A model generated the notes under the pieces. It did not search any database and was not told the origin of the DNA. It was given only the letters and a program-made list of their open reading frames with translations. A DNA stretch of 64,000 bases from Spirochaetota bacterium (lineage in GTDB: Bacteria; Spirochaetota; GWB1-36-13; JAKPDD01): assembly GCA_029552945.1 (NCBI GenBank), contig JAKPDD010000041.1:23104-87103 (forward strand), read 5' to 3'. The position numbers were made by a program, and so were the translations under genes. Below are positions 26,483 through 35,756 of the stretch, one piece after another. Positions within the stretch are counted from its first letter, which is position 1, and each line of letters opens with the position of its first letter.

Positions 26483-28573
26483 ATGAAAAAACATCCTACA
26501 ATAGAAGTAAGAAATGTTGCTGTGGTAGGGCATAATAATACAGGGAAAACTTCACTTGTTGAGGCTTTATTACTTTATACAGGTGTTATAAGTGAGGCTG
26601 AAAGGGGCAAGATTTGTGACTTTGATGATGAGGAGAAAAAAAAGGGTTTTTCAATACATAGTTCTATTGTTTCTTTTGAATATTCAAATATTAAAATTAA
26701 TATTATAGATACACCAGGAATTTCTGACTTTGTAGGAGATGTTTTTGCTGCATTAAGAGCTGTTGAGTCTGTTATAATACTTGCTGATGCTGAGTTTGGT
26801 ATACAGATTGAAACAGAAAAGGTATGGGAATATGCTAATGAATATAATATACCAAGGATTGTTTTTATAAATAAGATGGATAAAGAGGAGGCAGACTTTT
26901 TTAAAGTTGCAAAAGAGATGGAAGATAGGTTTCATGTACCTGTTGTTCCTCTTGAAATACCTATTGGCAAAGGTAAGGATTTTAAAGGTGTTATAAATCT
27001 TATAAAGAAAAAAGCATATTATGTTAAGAATGGATTTAAGGTTGAAGAATCAGAGATACCAAAAGAATATGAAGAGATTTTTAAAGAATATTATGATAAA
27101 CTTGTTAGTGTAGTTGCTGAGACAAGTGCTGAACTTGAGGAAAAATATCTTGAAGGTAGTGATTTTACTGAAAATGATATTAGAGAGGGATTAAGCAAGT
27201 GTATAAAAACTTTTAAAATAGTTTCAATTGTCTGTGGTTCTGCCCAGAAAGTTATTGGTATATATAGCTTGCTTGAAATATTAAAAGATGAGATGCCTGA
27301 TCCTTATTTTATAGGCGAGGTTATGGGTTCATCACTTAAAAATGAAAATGATATTGAAGTAAGAGAGTGTAAAGATAGCCAACCTTTCTGTGGATTTGTT
27401 TTTAAAACAAGAATAGACCCATATACTGGAAGAATAAATTATATTAAAGTTGAGTCTGGAAAAATTAAGCCAGGTGATACTATACTTGTTGTTAAAGATA
27501 AGAATAATTATGTGGAAGAAAAAGTTATTCATATATATTCAGCTGTTGGTGAGAAACTTGATGAGGTTGAGGAGATAGTTGCAGGTGATATAGGTGTTAT
27601 TGTAAAATCAGAGAATATGCATACCGGGAATACTGTTTGTGATCCTAAGAATCCTATAATTTTACAACCACTTAAAGTTCTAAATCCAATATATTTCCTA
27701 TCTTTTAAAGTTGATGATAAAAACATTGAAGAAAAGTTTATTGAGGAGATTAGTAAATATCATGAAGAGGACCCTACTTTCAAATTAGAATATGACCCTA
27801 CAACAAAAGAGCATTTATTAAAAGGTATGGGGGAGCTTCACCTTAACCTTATTGTTGATAAGATATCAACTAAACTTAAAACTAATGTTAAGACAGCTCT
27901 TCCTAAGGTCCCTTATAAGGAGACTATAAAATTACCTTTCAAATCTCACTATAAACATAAAAAACAGAGTGGTGGTAGGGGCCAGTATGGCGAAGTATTT
28001 ATTGAGGTTGAACCTTTAGCAAGAGGCAAAGGTTTTGAGTTTGTTGATAAAATATTTGGAGGGCATATACCAAAACAGTACATACCTGGTGTTGAAAAAG
28101 GTATAAGAGAGGCTATGGAGGAGGGTGTTATAGCAGGGTATCCTGTAACAGATATAAGGGTTATACTTGTTGATGGTTCATTCCACCCTGTTGATTCGAG
28201 TGAACTTGCTTTTAAAATTGCTGCATGGCATGCACTCAAGGAGGGATTAAAAACAGCAAAAAATATTATTATAGAACCTATAATGAGAGTTAAAATAATG
28301 ACTGAGAATAGCATTACTGGTGATATATTGAATGATCTTAATTCAAGGCATGGTAAAGTCCTTGAAATAAGACAGGCAAAGGGTGATAATGAAGATAAAA
28401 ATTCTGTACAGATTATAGAAGCATACGTTCCTTTAAAAGATATGTTAACTTATGCTATTGACTTAAAATCGATAAGTAAGGGAAAAAGTAATTTTGAAAT
28501 GGAGTTTTCACACTATGATGTTTTGCCTGATATATTTTGGGATAAGGCTATTGGACAGAATAAAAATTTATGA
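26483..28573 (+). CDS. EF-G-like translational GTPase (EF-G2 type)
   Basis: The 696-residue five-domain GTPase has G1 GHNNTGKT (16-23), G3 DTPGISDF, G4 NKMD and domain IV with the SGGRGQYGEV motif. G1 differs from the AHIDAGKTT of canonical FusA, which places it in the EF-G-like subgroup seen in Thermus, Thermotoga and mycobacteria. Some members bind ribosomes, but their job is unclear. A separate fusA is expected elsewhere. I start at the ATG at 26483, four bases after AGGGGG, not at the in-frame TTG at 26462. It stands alone behind its own promoter. Confidence 0.9.
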   Translation: MKKHPTIEVRNVAVVGHNNTGKTSLVEALLLYTGVISEAERGKICDFDDEEKKKGFSIHSSIVSFEYSNIKINIIDTPGISDFVGDVFAALRAVESVIILADAEFGIQIETEKVWEYANEYNIPRIVFINKMDKEEADFFKVAKEMEDRFHVPVVPLEIPIGKGKDFKGVINLIKKKAYYVKNGFKVEESEIPKEYEEIFKEYYDKLVSVVAETSAELEEKYLEGSDFTENDIREGLSKCIKTFKIVSIVCGSAQKVIGIYSLLEILKDEMPDPYFIGEVMGSSLKNENDIEVRECKDSQPFCGFVFKTRIDPYTGRINYIKVESGKIKPGDTILVVKDKNNYVEEKVIHIYSAVGEKLDEVEEIVAGDIGVIVKSENMHTGNTVCDPKNPIILQPLKVLNPIYFLSFKVDDKNIEEKFIEEISKYHEEDPTFKLEYDPTTKEHLLKGMGELHLNLIVDKISTKLKTNVKTALPKVPYKETIKLPFKSHYKHKKQSGGRGQYGEVFIEVEPLARGKGFEFVDKIFGGHIPKQYIPGVEKGIREAMEEGVIAGYPVTDIRVILVDGSFHPVDSSELAFKIAAWHALKEGLKTAKNIIIEPIMRVKIMTENSITGDILNDLNSRHGKVLEIRQAKGDNEDKNSVQIIEAYVPLKDMLTYAIDLKSISKGKSNFEMEFSHYDVLPDIFWDKAIGQNKNL

Positions 28574-28631
28574 TTAAATTTGTAATTTAAAGTTTTTAAA
28601 ATATTTTTATTGAATTAAAAGGGGATTATGA

Positions 28632-29006
28632 ATGGATCAAGTACTAGAGGCTTATGAAGAGAGGAGAAGATATAAAAGAGAAAAATCTTTTCTTGTTGGT
28701 CTGGTTAATAAAAAGTTAGTTTATATTGAAGATATAAGTAGAGGTGGTGTAAAGTTGCTGTCTGCTGAAAATATTGGTGCTCCGGGTGATAGAGTTATAC
28801 TTGATACACATCTTTTTAATGACAAGCTTGACAGTCATATACTGATAAAGAGTAAGATTGTTTGGGTAAGAGAGATAGAAAATGGTTATGGGTTCTATGT
28901 TGGTTTAGAGTTTATCGATGATAGTATTGAATTTGATAATAACTTTAAACATATATGGGAGATAAATAATTTCTTATTAAACATAAGAAACAAATTTATA
29001 GATTGA
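28632..29006 (+). CDS. PilZ-domain protein A
   Basis: A 124-residue single-domain protein with both halves of the cyclic-di-GMP site: RRYKR (RxxxR, about 13-17) and DISRGG (DxSxxG, about 36-41). It is therefore a likely c-di-GMP effector. There is no membrane segment or output domain. The ATG at 28632 follows AGGGG by seven bases; an overlapping ATG at 28628 opens only a short frame. It is followed after 10 bases by a second PilZ gene of the same layout, suggesting tandem duplication. Confidence 0.88.
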   Translation: MDQVLEAYEERRRYKREKSFLVGLVNKKLVYIEDISRGGVKLLSAENIGAPGDRVILDTHLFNDKLDSHILIKSKIVWVREIENGYGFYVGLEFIDDSIEFDNNFKHIWEINNFLLNIRNKFID

Positions 29007-29016
29007 GGTTTTTAAA

Positions 29017-29370
29017 ATGCCAGAAGATAAGAGAAGATATACAAGAGAGGAGTGTTTTTTTGTTGGAACTGTTGGCAATAAGCTTGTATATGTTGCTGAT
29101 GTAAGTAAAGGAGGAATGAAGCTTATTTCAGCAGATCCTATCGGCAAGGTCGGGGATATAATAAAATTTAATGCACATATTCCATCAGATGTCCTTGAGG
29201 ATATTATAATAGAGTCAAAAATAGTTTGGGTTAGAAAAATGGAAGAAGAATATGGTTTTTTAACAGGTATTGAGTTTATGGAAGTGGGACCTGAGTTTGA
29301 AAAGAATATTAAGCATATTATTGAACTTAATGAGTTTATAATTAAGATAAGAAAAAATCTTTTAAGTTAG
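29017..29370 (+). CDS. PilZ-domain protein B
   Basis: The 117-residue paralogue of the upstream gene keeps the c-di-GMP motifs RRYTR (RxxxR) and DVSKGG (DxSxxG) and the IIESKIVWVRKMEEEYGF strand region in the same order. Between the two proteins the N-terminal arm and C-terminal helix differ most, so partners may differ while ligand is shared. TGAGG precedes the ATG. No diguanylate cyclase or phosphodiesterase gene is in the window. Confidence 0.88.
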   Translation: MPEDKRRYTREECFFVGTVGNKLVYVADVSKGGMKLISADPIGKVGDIIKFNAHIPSDVLEDIIIESKIVWVRKMEEEYGFLTGIEFMEVGPEFEKNIKHIIELNEFIIKIRKNLLS

Positions 29371-29448
29371 TTTTTTTATTTATATTTATATTCTTACTTT
29401 TTATTTATTAACTTTATCATTATTTATTAAAATAATCAGGGGGAATTT

Positions 29449-30189
29449 ATGGATATTCAACTTATTTTGGTTATTTCTGTTTTTGCTATATTGATTATAT
29501 CTAATACTATTAAAATAGTCCCAGAGTATGTTAGAGCTGTTGTTTTTAGATTAGGAAGGTATTATAAAACAAAAGGCCCAGGGCTTATATTTGTTATTCC
29601 GGGTGTAGATAGAGTACAGAGGGTTGACTTAAGGACAGTAACACTTGATGTGCCCATTCAAGAGGTTATAACAAGGGATAATATACCGGTAAAAGTTAAT
29701 GCGGTCTGTTATTTTAGAGTTGTTCAACCAGAGAAGGCTGTTATAAATGTTAAAGACTACTATGAGGCAACATCTCAGATATCTCAAACAACTCTAAGGA
29801 GTGTCTGTGGTCAGCTTGAACTTGATGATATTCTAGCTAAGAGGGAAGAGATAAACTTTAAACTTCAAAAAATAATAGATGAGCAAACAGAACCATGGGG
29901 AATAAAAGTTTCTATTGTTGAGATAAAGGATGTACAGATACCACAGGGTATGCAAAAAGCTATTGCATCACAGGCAGAGGCAGAGAGAGAAAGGAGAGCA
30001 AAGATAATAAGTGCTGAGGGTGAGTTCCAAGCATCTCAAAAGTTATCCGAAGCAGCAGATATAATATCTAAAAATCCTGTGGCATTACAATTAAGATTTT
30101 TACAAACTATAAGAGAGGCTGCAAGTGAAAAAAACTCTGTAATTTTTGTTCCTTTACCGATGGATATATTTAAAAAAATAGTAGATTAA
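29449..30189 (+). CDS. SPFH/stomatin-like membrane protein
   Basis: The 246-residue slipin-type protein has one N-terminal membrane helix (about 3-22) and the SPFH domain ([43 protein letters not shown]). A coiled C-terminal part follows ([17 protein letters not shown]) that drives oligomers. Such proteins form membrane microdomain scaffolds, often with an NfeD partner. No NfeD gene lies next to it here. A strong GGGGGA site precedes the ATG. Confidence 0.93.
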   Translation: MDIQLILVISVFAILIISNTIKIVPEYVRAVVFRLGRYYKTKGPGLIFVIPGVDRVQRVDLRTVTLDVPIQEVITRDNIPVKVNAVCYFRVVQPEKAVINVKDYYEATSQISQTTLRSVCGQLELDDILAKREEINFKLQKIIDEQTEPWGIKVSIVEIKDVQIPQGMQKAIASQAEAERERRAKIISAEGEFQASQKLSEAADIISKNPVALQLRFLQTIREAASEKNSVIFVPLPMDIFKKIVD

Positions 30190-30210
30190 AAATATTTTTA
30201 AAGGTTTTTT

Positions 30211-30954
30211 ATGAAACTTAAATTAATTGATGAGTTCTTAAAAAATAAACTGTTGATTGATAAGATCCCAGATATATCTATAAATGGGCTTCAGGTTGGT
30301 GATTATAATAGTGATATAAAAAAGATTGCTTTTAGTGTGGATTCAAATATAAAGGTTATAGAAAAAGCAGTAGAAAATAAGGCAGATCTTTTAATAGTTC
30401 ATCATGGCATATTTTGGGGAAAAGTATTTCCTATAACAGGAGCCGATTTTAAAAAATTTGAATTGATGATAAAAAATAATCTTGCTCTTTATGCTATCCA
30501 TTTGCCTTTGGACCTTAACAGAGAGGTAGGCAATAATTATACTATTTCAAAATTATTGGGACTTTATAACATAGAGGAGTTTGGAAATTATCATGGAATC
30601 AACATAGGGTATTTAGGTTATACTGATGATAATAATATTATTGCTAAAACTCTATCTTTATCTTCAAGTCCTCGTCCTTTTATAAACAATGATAGGAGAA
30701 TAAAGAGTGTTGCTGTTGTTTCTGGCAAAGGTGGTTCTGATATACTGGAGGAGTTTATAAAGAAAGATATTGACCTTTTTGTTACTGGGGAGATCGAACA
30801 TTCAAGTTATAATAGAATATTGGATACTGCTGTTAATGTTATAGCTTTGGGGCATTATGATTCTGAAAAATTTGGGATTCTAGAACTTAAAAAAATTTTA
30901 GAAAAAGAATTTGGATTAGAAACTCTTTTTATAGAGTGCCCTACATCATTTTAA
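30211..30954 (+). CDS. Nif3-like dinuclear metal protein
   Basis: The 247-residue NIF3/YbgI-family protein has metal-binding histidines in LLIVHHGIFWG and GHYDSEKFG, and the NGLQVGD start. Structures of family members are hexamers with two metals per subunit. They are often annotated as GTP cyclohydrolase 1 type 2, but the physiological reaction is not settled. AAGG lies ten bases before the ATG, 21 bases after the stomatin gene. Confidence 0.92.
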   Translation: MKLKLIDEFLKNKLLIDKIPDISINGLQVGDYNSDIKKIAFSVDSNIKVIEKAVENKADLLIVHHGIFWGKVFPITGADFKKFELMIKNNLALYAIHLPLDLNREVGNNYTISKLLGLYNIEEFGNYHGINIGYLGYTDDNNIIAKTLSLSSSPRPFINNDRRIKSVAVVSGKGGSDILEEFIKKDIDLFVTGEIEHSSYNRILDTAVNVIALGHYDSEKFGILELKKILEKEFGLETLFIECPTSF

Positions 30955-30989
30955 TTATAATTAAACTATAAGTCTTTTAAGGAGTTTTT

Positions 30990-31724
30990 ATGTATAAAGT
31001 TAATTATGAGTCTTATGTTGAAATTATAGATAATGTCTACTGGGTTGGTAATCATAACTCAATCCCTTTACATGCTAATCCATATCTTGTTGGTTTTGGT
31101 GATGAGTTTATTATTTTTGATCCGGGTGGAGTTAATGATTTTAGTGTTGTAACTCAAAAAATACTTAATATTACTGACCTTAATTCTATAAAATATATTG
31201 TTCTTCATCATGAAGACCCTGATATATGTGGGATGACTCACTTTCTGGAGGAGATGATACCTACTGTAAAAATAATTGTTAATAATAATTATAGTGAGCT
31301 TTTTATAAAAAATTATGGTATTGAAAATCCAATACTTAACATAAGTAAATTGAACAAATTTAAAATTGGTGGTGTTGAAATTGAGTTTATACCGACCCCA
31401 TTTTTACATTCACCATCATCTTTTATGACCTACATTAAAGATTATAAAATACTTTTTTCAAGTGACCTTTTTGGGTGGATTGGTAATAATAGTAGAGATA
31501 TATTTTCAAATAGTGTAGGTATTGAGAACTACATTTTATGGCATAAGTCCATAGTCTCTTCATTAGATATATTTAAACCTGTTATAAATACTGTAAAAAG
31601 TCTTGACATAAGTATAATAGCTTCTCAGCATGGTGGTGTTATATATGGTGCTGATAGAATAGATAATATTTTAAATATACTTGAAAATACTGAATACTCT
31701 TATAGAAATATTCTCTTAATATAA
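30990..31724 (+). CDS. ODP-type metallo-beta-lactamase-fold diiron protein
   Basis: The 244-residue MBL-fold protein aligns with the diiron half of flavodiiron proteins but has no flavodoxin domain. Ligand motifs are HEDPDI (His74, Asp76, Asp78), a later LHSPSSF histidine, SSDLFG and QHGGVI. The HxDPD[IV] variant is characteristic of ODP proteins, a group that includes the oxygen/iron sensor of Treponema denticola chemotaxis. AAGGAG precedes the ATG. The next gene, 28 bases on, is a soluble histidine kinase without any input domain, so this protein may be its sensor. A detoxifying oxidase role is the alternative. Confidence 0.85.
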   Translation: MYKVNYESYVEIIDNVYWVGNHNSIPLHANPYLVGFGDEFIIFDPGGVNDFSVVTQKILNITDLNSIKYIVLHHEDPDICGMTHFLEEMIPTVKIIVNNNYSELFIKNYGIENPILNISKLNKFKIGGVEIEFIPTPFLHSPSSFMTYIKDYKILFSSDLFGWIGNNSRDIFSNSVGIENYILWHKSIVSSLDIFKPVINTVKSLDISIIASQHGGVIYGADRIDNILNILENTEYSYRNILLI

Positions 31725-31752
31725 ACTTTAAATAAATAGAAAGGTAAGTGTT

Positions 31753-32622
31753 ATGAATTTGCATGATTTTTTTGTAAGTAGAAAAAAAGAGGATAACTAT
31801 GTAAATGAGATAATTAAAAATTATCTTGAAAATAAAGCTAATATATATTCATATCAGAAAAAGTCTGAATTATTAAAGAAAGTTATAGAACTTTTTACAG
31901 ATCAATCAAAAAAACTTATGAGCCTTAATTTTATGAAGGATAGGGTTCTTGGAATAATATCACATGAACTTAAAAACAGTATAAATATTATTCAGAATTA
32001 TGCTGAATATATACTTAATCTGAAAAAAAATAAGATTGATAAAGATGTTGAACTAGGTTTAAAAATAATATTTAATACTGCTATAAATACTACACTTTTA
32101 CTTGATAATATTCTTGATTTTTCATCTATTCAAAGTGGTAATGTAAAGATATTTATTGATAGTTTTAATGTAATAGATCTTGTTGAAAACATTATAATAG
32201 CAAATTCTGCTTTATTAGATTTTAAGAAACTTAATATTGTTTTTAATAAGACTTCTAATAAATTAATTGTAAAAAGTGATAAATATAAACTCTATCAAAT
32301 ATTTAGTAATATATTATCAAATGCTATAAAATATACTCCTGAAGGTAAGAATATATATGTTAAAGTAGAGAATGATGATTATTTTGTGTATATATCTATA
32401 AAAGACGAGGGGCAGGGTATTCCTGAAGATAAGATTGATAAATTATTTATCCCATATTCAAAAGTATTTAGTAAACCTACAGGTAAAGAAAGGAGTACTG
32501 GTCTTGGGCTTTTTATAACAAAATACCTTGCTGATGCTATAAAATGTAAGATTGATGTTAAAAGTAAGGTAGGTGAGGGTTCTGTTTTTACTTTAATAAT
32601 TCCTTTTGATTATAAAGAGTAG
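31753..32622 (+). CDS. Soluble histidine kinase without sensor domain
   Basis: A 289-residue kinase with an N-terminal helical stretch (1-60), H-box IISHELKNSINI (His71), N-box NILSNAIKYTPEG, G1 DEGQGIPEDK and G2 STGLGLFITKYL. There are no membrane helices and no PAS or GAF domain, so input must come through a partner; the ODP-like protein just upstream is the obvious candidate. No response regulator is adjacent. Its last 13 bases overlap the 3' end of the glycosyltransferase gene on the other strand. Confidence 0.92.
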   Translation: MNLHDFFVSRKKEDNYVNEIIKNYLENKANIYSYQKKSELLKKVIELFTDQSKKLMSLNFMKDRVLGIISHELKNSINIIQNYAEYILNLKKNKIDKDVELGLKIIFNTAINTTLLLDNILDFSSIQSGNVKIFIDSFNVIDLVENIIIANSALLDFKKLNIVFNKTSNKLIVKSDKYKLYQIFSNILSNAIKYTPEGKNIYVKVENDDYFVYISIKDEGQGIPEDKIDKLFIPYSKVFSKPTGKERSTGLGLFITKYLADAIKCKIDVKSKVGEGSVFTLIIPFDYKE

Positions 32623-33779
32623 GTTTTATTTTTAAACTCAAGTATTGCTTCTTTAAATACTTTTATGTATTCTTCTGCTATTTTTTCTATATAATACTTT
32701 TTTATTTCTTCTTGATTATTTTTTCTCATTTTTATAGCAAGTTCTTTATCTTCATATATTTTTTTTACAGAGTCTGCTATTGCTAAATAATCTTTTATAG
32801 GAACAAGTAGAGCGTTTTGACCATCTTTTAAAAAGTCTGTTTGTCCCCCTATATTTGTTGATACAATTGGGAGTCCTGCATACATTGCTTCTTGAAGCAC
32901 AATACCATAACCTTCATGTATTGATGATAAAACATAAAGGTCAGAGTTTTTGAGTAATGCGAATTTGATATCTTCACTTACCCTTCCTTTAAATATTACT
33001 CTATCTTTTAGTTTAAGTTTATCTATTGTTTCTTCCAGTACTTTTTTTTGAGGCCCATCACCTATTATTATCAGTTTTATTTTTTCCGGTAGGTATTGCA
33101 AAGCTTTTATAAGATATATAAATCCTTTTCTTTCTACTATTCTTCCTATTGAGATTATATAAAAATCCTCTCTTTTTAAACCAAGTTCTTCTCGTGATAT
33201 TTGATTTATAGGAACAGGGTTAAAACCCAATGGTATTATTTTAATATTTTTTTTAATCCTGTATATGTTTTTAGTATTATCAGATGTATTATTAGACTGG
33301 GATACAATTTTATTTGATTTTTCTAAAATTTTTTTTACATAAAATTTTAAAGGTAAAAACTTATGAGGTGAGAGTTTTTTTGTAGGATCATATATGTCAC
33401 CACCATGTAGCGACAATATGTTTGGAATATTAAGGTAATTCTGAGCCCATACACCTACTGGACCTGATGGTACAGCAAAATGTGTGTTTATAACATCATA
33501 TTTTTTTTCTTTTGATAGTTTTTTTATCTTTTTTTTAGCTGGATAAACAAATGAGAGGAGAGAGATTAATGATGCAGCATCAAGACTATTTCTTCCTATA
33601 ACCTTTACTCTATATATATTTACACCGTTTATGTTCTCAAACTCTTTAAGTCCATTAAAATGCGTTGTTACAACATCAACATTATGTTCTTTTGCCCATT
33701 CTTCTGCAAGTTTTTTGGTTGCAACACCACCCCCACCACCCAAGGGAGGGTATTCATAATTTATTATCAATATATTCAT
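32610..33779 (-). CDS. Family 4 glycosyltransferase
   Basis: The 389-residue GT-B glycosyltransferase has the N-terminal glycine-rich loop PPLGGGGGVATKKLAEEW, VISIGRIVERKGF in the second Rossmann domain, and the GT4 signature SSIHEGYGIVLQEAMYAGLPIVSTNIGG with the donor-binding glutamates. It probably transfers a hexose from a nucleotide or GDP donor during surface polysaccharide or glycolipid assembly; acceptor unknown. It is last in the minus-strand run that starts at 37490, 30 bases after pheA, with only a weak ribosome site. Confidence 0.92.
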   Translation of the reverse strand: MNILIINYEYPPLGGGGGVATKKLAEEWAKEHNVDVVTTHFNGLKEFENINGVNIYRVKVIGRNSLDAASLISLLSFVYPAKKKIKKLSKEKKYDVINTHFAVPSGPVGVWAQNYLNIPNILSLHGGDIYDPTKKLSPHKFLPLKFYVKKILEKSNKIVSQSNNTSDNTKNIYRIKKNIKIIPLGFNPVPINQISREELGLKREDFYIISIGRIVERKGFIYLIKALQYLPEKIKLIIIGDGPQKKVLEETIDKLKLKDRVIFKGRVSEDIKFALLKNSDLYVLSSIHEGYGIVLQEAMYAGLPIVSTNIGGQTDFLKDGQNALLVPIKDYLAIADSVKKIYEDKELAIKMRKNNQEEIKKYYIEKIAEEYIKVFKEAILEFKNKTYSL

Positions 33780-33809
33780 TACTTATTAACCCTTTTACTT
33801 ATGATTTTT

Positions 33810-34892
33810 TTAGAATATTCCGCCTAATGGATATGAACCCAATATTTTTGTAAATACTGTTTTTTCTTTAATTTTTGATATTACTTCCTTTATTTTTTCA
33901 TCTCTTATGTTTCCTTCAAAGTCTATAAAGAAAATATAGTCCCATGCTTTTTTTTTGGATGGTCTTGATTCTATTTTTGTAAGATTGATTGACCTGTCTG
34001 CAAACTCTTTGAGTATTGAAAATAGTATCCCGGGTTTGTTTATTACTGAAATAATTATTGATGTTTTTGATTTTTCTTCTTTTACTTGAATAGATTCTTT
34101 ACCGATTATAATGAATCTTGTAGTATTATCAGAGCTATCTTCTATTCCAAATTCTAAAATATTTATGTCATACACCTGACTTGCTATACTACTTGCTATT
34201 GCAGCTGACTCTTCATCATTAAGTGCTTTTAATACAGCAGCTGAATTACTACTTGTTTCTTCTATTATTACATTTGGTATATTCTTGTTTATGAATATTT
34301 TACACTGTTCTATACTCTGGCTATGAGCATAAAGTTTTTTTATTTCTTTTATGTTTTTGCACTTACTTAAAAGGCAGTGTTTTATTCTAAGATAAATTTC
34401 TCCTATAATGTATACATCAAACTCTATTAACATGTCCATTGTTCTGAATACAACACCATTATATGAGTTTTCTATAGGTACAACACCGTACTCTATTTTC
34501 CCCTCATATACACTCTTAAAAATATCATCTATTGTAGAAAAACTTATATGTTCTACAGAAGTTCCAAAGTTTTCTATAGCTGCCTGGTGTGTGTATGATG
34601 CTTCAGGGCCTAAGAAACCTACCTTAATTGACTTTTCGAGTGCTCTTGTATATGATATTATCTCTTTATATATCTGTTTTATTACATTTGTTGGCATATT
34701 TTTGTTATTTTTTGTTATTTCTTCTATTCTTTTGAATATAGAGATCTCTCTTTCAGGTGAATAGATAGGTAAATTAAGCTCTTTTTTTATTTTACCTATC
34801 TCTTTTGCATAGAATGCTCTTTTATCTAAGAGTTCTATTATTTTATTATCTATTTCATCTATTTTTTCTCTTAATTCTTCTATTCTTTTCAT
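33810..34892 (-). CDS. pheA: Chorismate mutase / prephenate dehydratase
   Basis: A 360-residue bifunctional P-protein for phenylalanine synthesis. Residues 1-85 form an AroQ chorismate mutase (LREKIDEIDNKIIELLDKR). Prephenate dehydratase follows (VGFLGPEASYTHQAA, VVPIENSYNGVV, and the conserved Thr in DNTTRFIIIG). The C-terminal ACT domain (SIIISVINKPGILFSILKEF, ESRPSKKKAWDYIFFIDF) binds phenylalanine for feedback control. It begins directly after the TPR lipoprotein stop. Other aromatic genes are not in the window. Confidence 0.96.
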   Translation of the reverse strand: MKRIEELREKIDEIDNKIIELLDKRAFYAKEIGKIKKELNLPIYSPEREISIFKRIEEITKNNKNMPTNVIKQIYKEIISYTRALEKSIKVGFLGPEASYTHQAAIENFGTSVEHISFSTIDDIFKSVYEGKIEYGVVPIENSYNGVVFRTMDMLIEFDVYIIGEIYLRIKHCLLSKCKNIKEIKKLYAHSQSIEQCKIFINKNIPNVIIEETSSNSAAVLKALNDEESAAIASSIASQVYDINILEFGIEDSSDNTTRFIIIGKESIQVKEEKSKTSIIISVINKPGILFSILKEFADRSINLTKIESRPSKKKAWDYIFFIDFEGNIRDEKIKEVISKIKEKTVFTKILGSYPLGGIF

Positions 34893-35741
34893 CTATTTTT
34901 CTATAAGACTTATTTTTTCTCTTAATAAGTTTTTTAATCCTTCGCGTATTTCATTGTTATTTATTGCATCTTTCCAGAACTCAAGTGCTTTTTCCTGATT
35001 GTTCTGTAATAAATATATTTGCCCAGGGTCTGCATATATTATTGTTTTTTCAGGATTTCTTTTGTAAAGATTTAAAGCAAATGTGAGAGCATCATTATAC
35101 TTTTCTTCAATTAATAGTATTTCTATTGTTTTTATTTTTATATCAAACAACATATTTTCTTCAAAGTCATAACATGCTTTTTCAGCTTCTTTTATGTAAT
35201 CGTAAGCTTTTTTGTTTTCATTTTTTGCTATATAAAGATTTGCCAGAGTAAAATAGACCCATGGCATATCCCATTCTCTTGCTAGCATAAGATATCCAAT
35301 AGCAAGGGGATAATCTTTAAGATAAAAGTATGCATTCCCGACAAAATATGCTATTACAGGATCTTTTTTAGCATTATTTTTTAGATAAATTATTGTTTTA
35401 TCATACTCTCTATTTAAGAATGAGATAATTCCTTTAAAAAAGGTTGTTTTGTTATTTTTAATAAATATTGGTTCAATTTCATTTATTTTATCAAGGTTAT
35501 AAGCAGACTCTATTAAAAGATAATCTAAGAAATTATCATTGTTTTCTTCCATATTCTTTAAATTATCAAATATTTTCTCAAACTCTTTTTTATCATACCA
35601 GTTTCTAATATCTTTATATGTAATTACAAATTCTTCTTTTGTTTTGTATGATACTCCACTTTTTTTTATAACTATTTTCTGGCTACCACAAGATATTATA
35701 ATAAATATAATAGACAGTATACCTAATATTTTTTTAAACAT
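34893..35741 (-). CDS. TPR lipoprotein
   Basis: The 282-residue protein has a lipobox IISC with Cys18 after a hydrophobic segment, so it should be lipid-anchored. The body has helix pairs like tetratricopeptide repeats (for example PVIAYFVGNAYFYLKDYPLAI, then WVYFTLANLYIAKNENKKAY, then AEKALEFW-type pattern), consistent with a protein-interaction scaffold. AAGGAT precedes the ATG. It lies between the STAS gene and pheA; whether it shares a task with them is unknown. Confidence 0.85.
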   Translation of the reverse strand: MFKKILGILSIIFIIISCGSQKIVIKKSGVSYKTKEEFVITYKDIRNWYDKKEFEKIFDNLKNMEENNDNFLDYLLIESAYNLDKINEIEPIFIKNNKTTFFKGIISFLNREYDKTIIYLKNNAKKDPVIAYFVGNAYFYLKDYPLAIGYLMLAREWDMPWVYFTLANLYIAKNENKKAYDYIKEAEKACYDFEENMLFDIKIKTIEILLIEEKYNDALTFALNLYKRNPEKTIIYADPGQIYLLQNNQEKALEFWKDAINNNEIREGLKNLLREKISLIEK

Positions 35742-35756
35742 CTTTTGAAATATCCT

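Noticed and set aside
26462..28573. EF-G-like gene as the main elongation factor G (fusA)
   Set aside because: Its G1 motif is GHNNTGKT instead of AHIDAGKT, and no rpsL/rpsG genes surround it; it fits the EF-G2-like group.
28588..28614. TAAAGTTT before the PilZ genes as a sigma-28 promoter
   Set aside because: No CCGAT element occurs at the required spacing.
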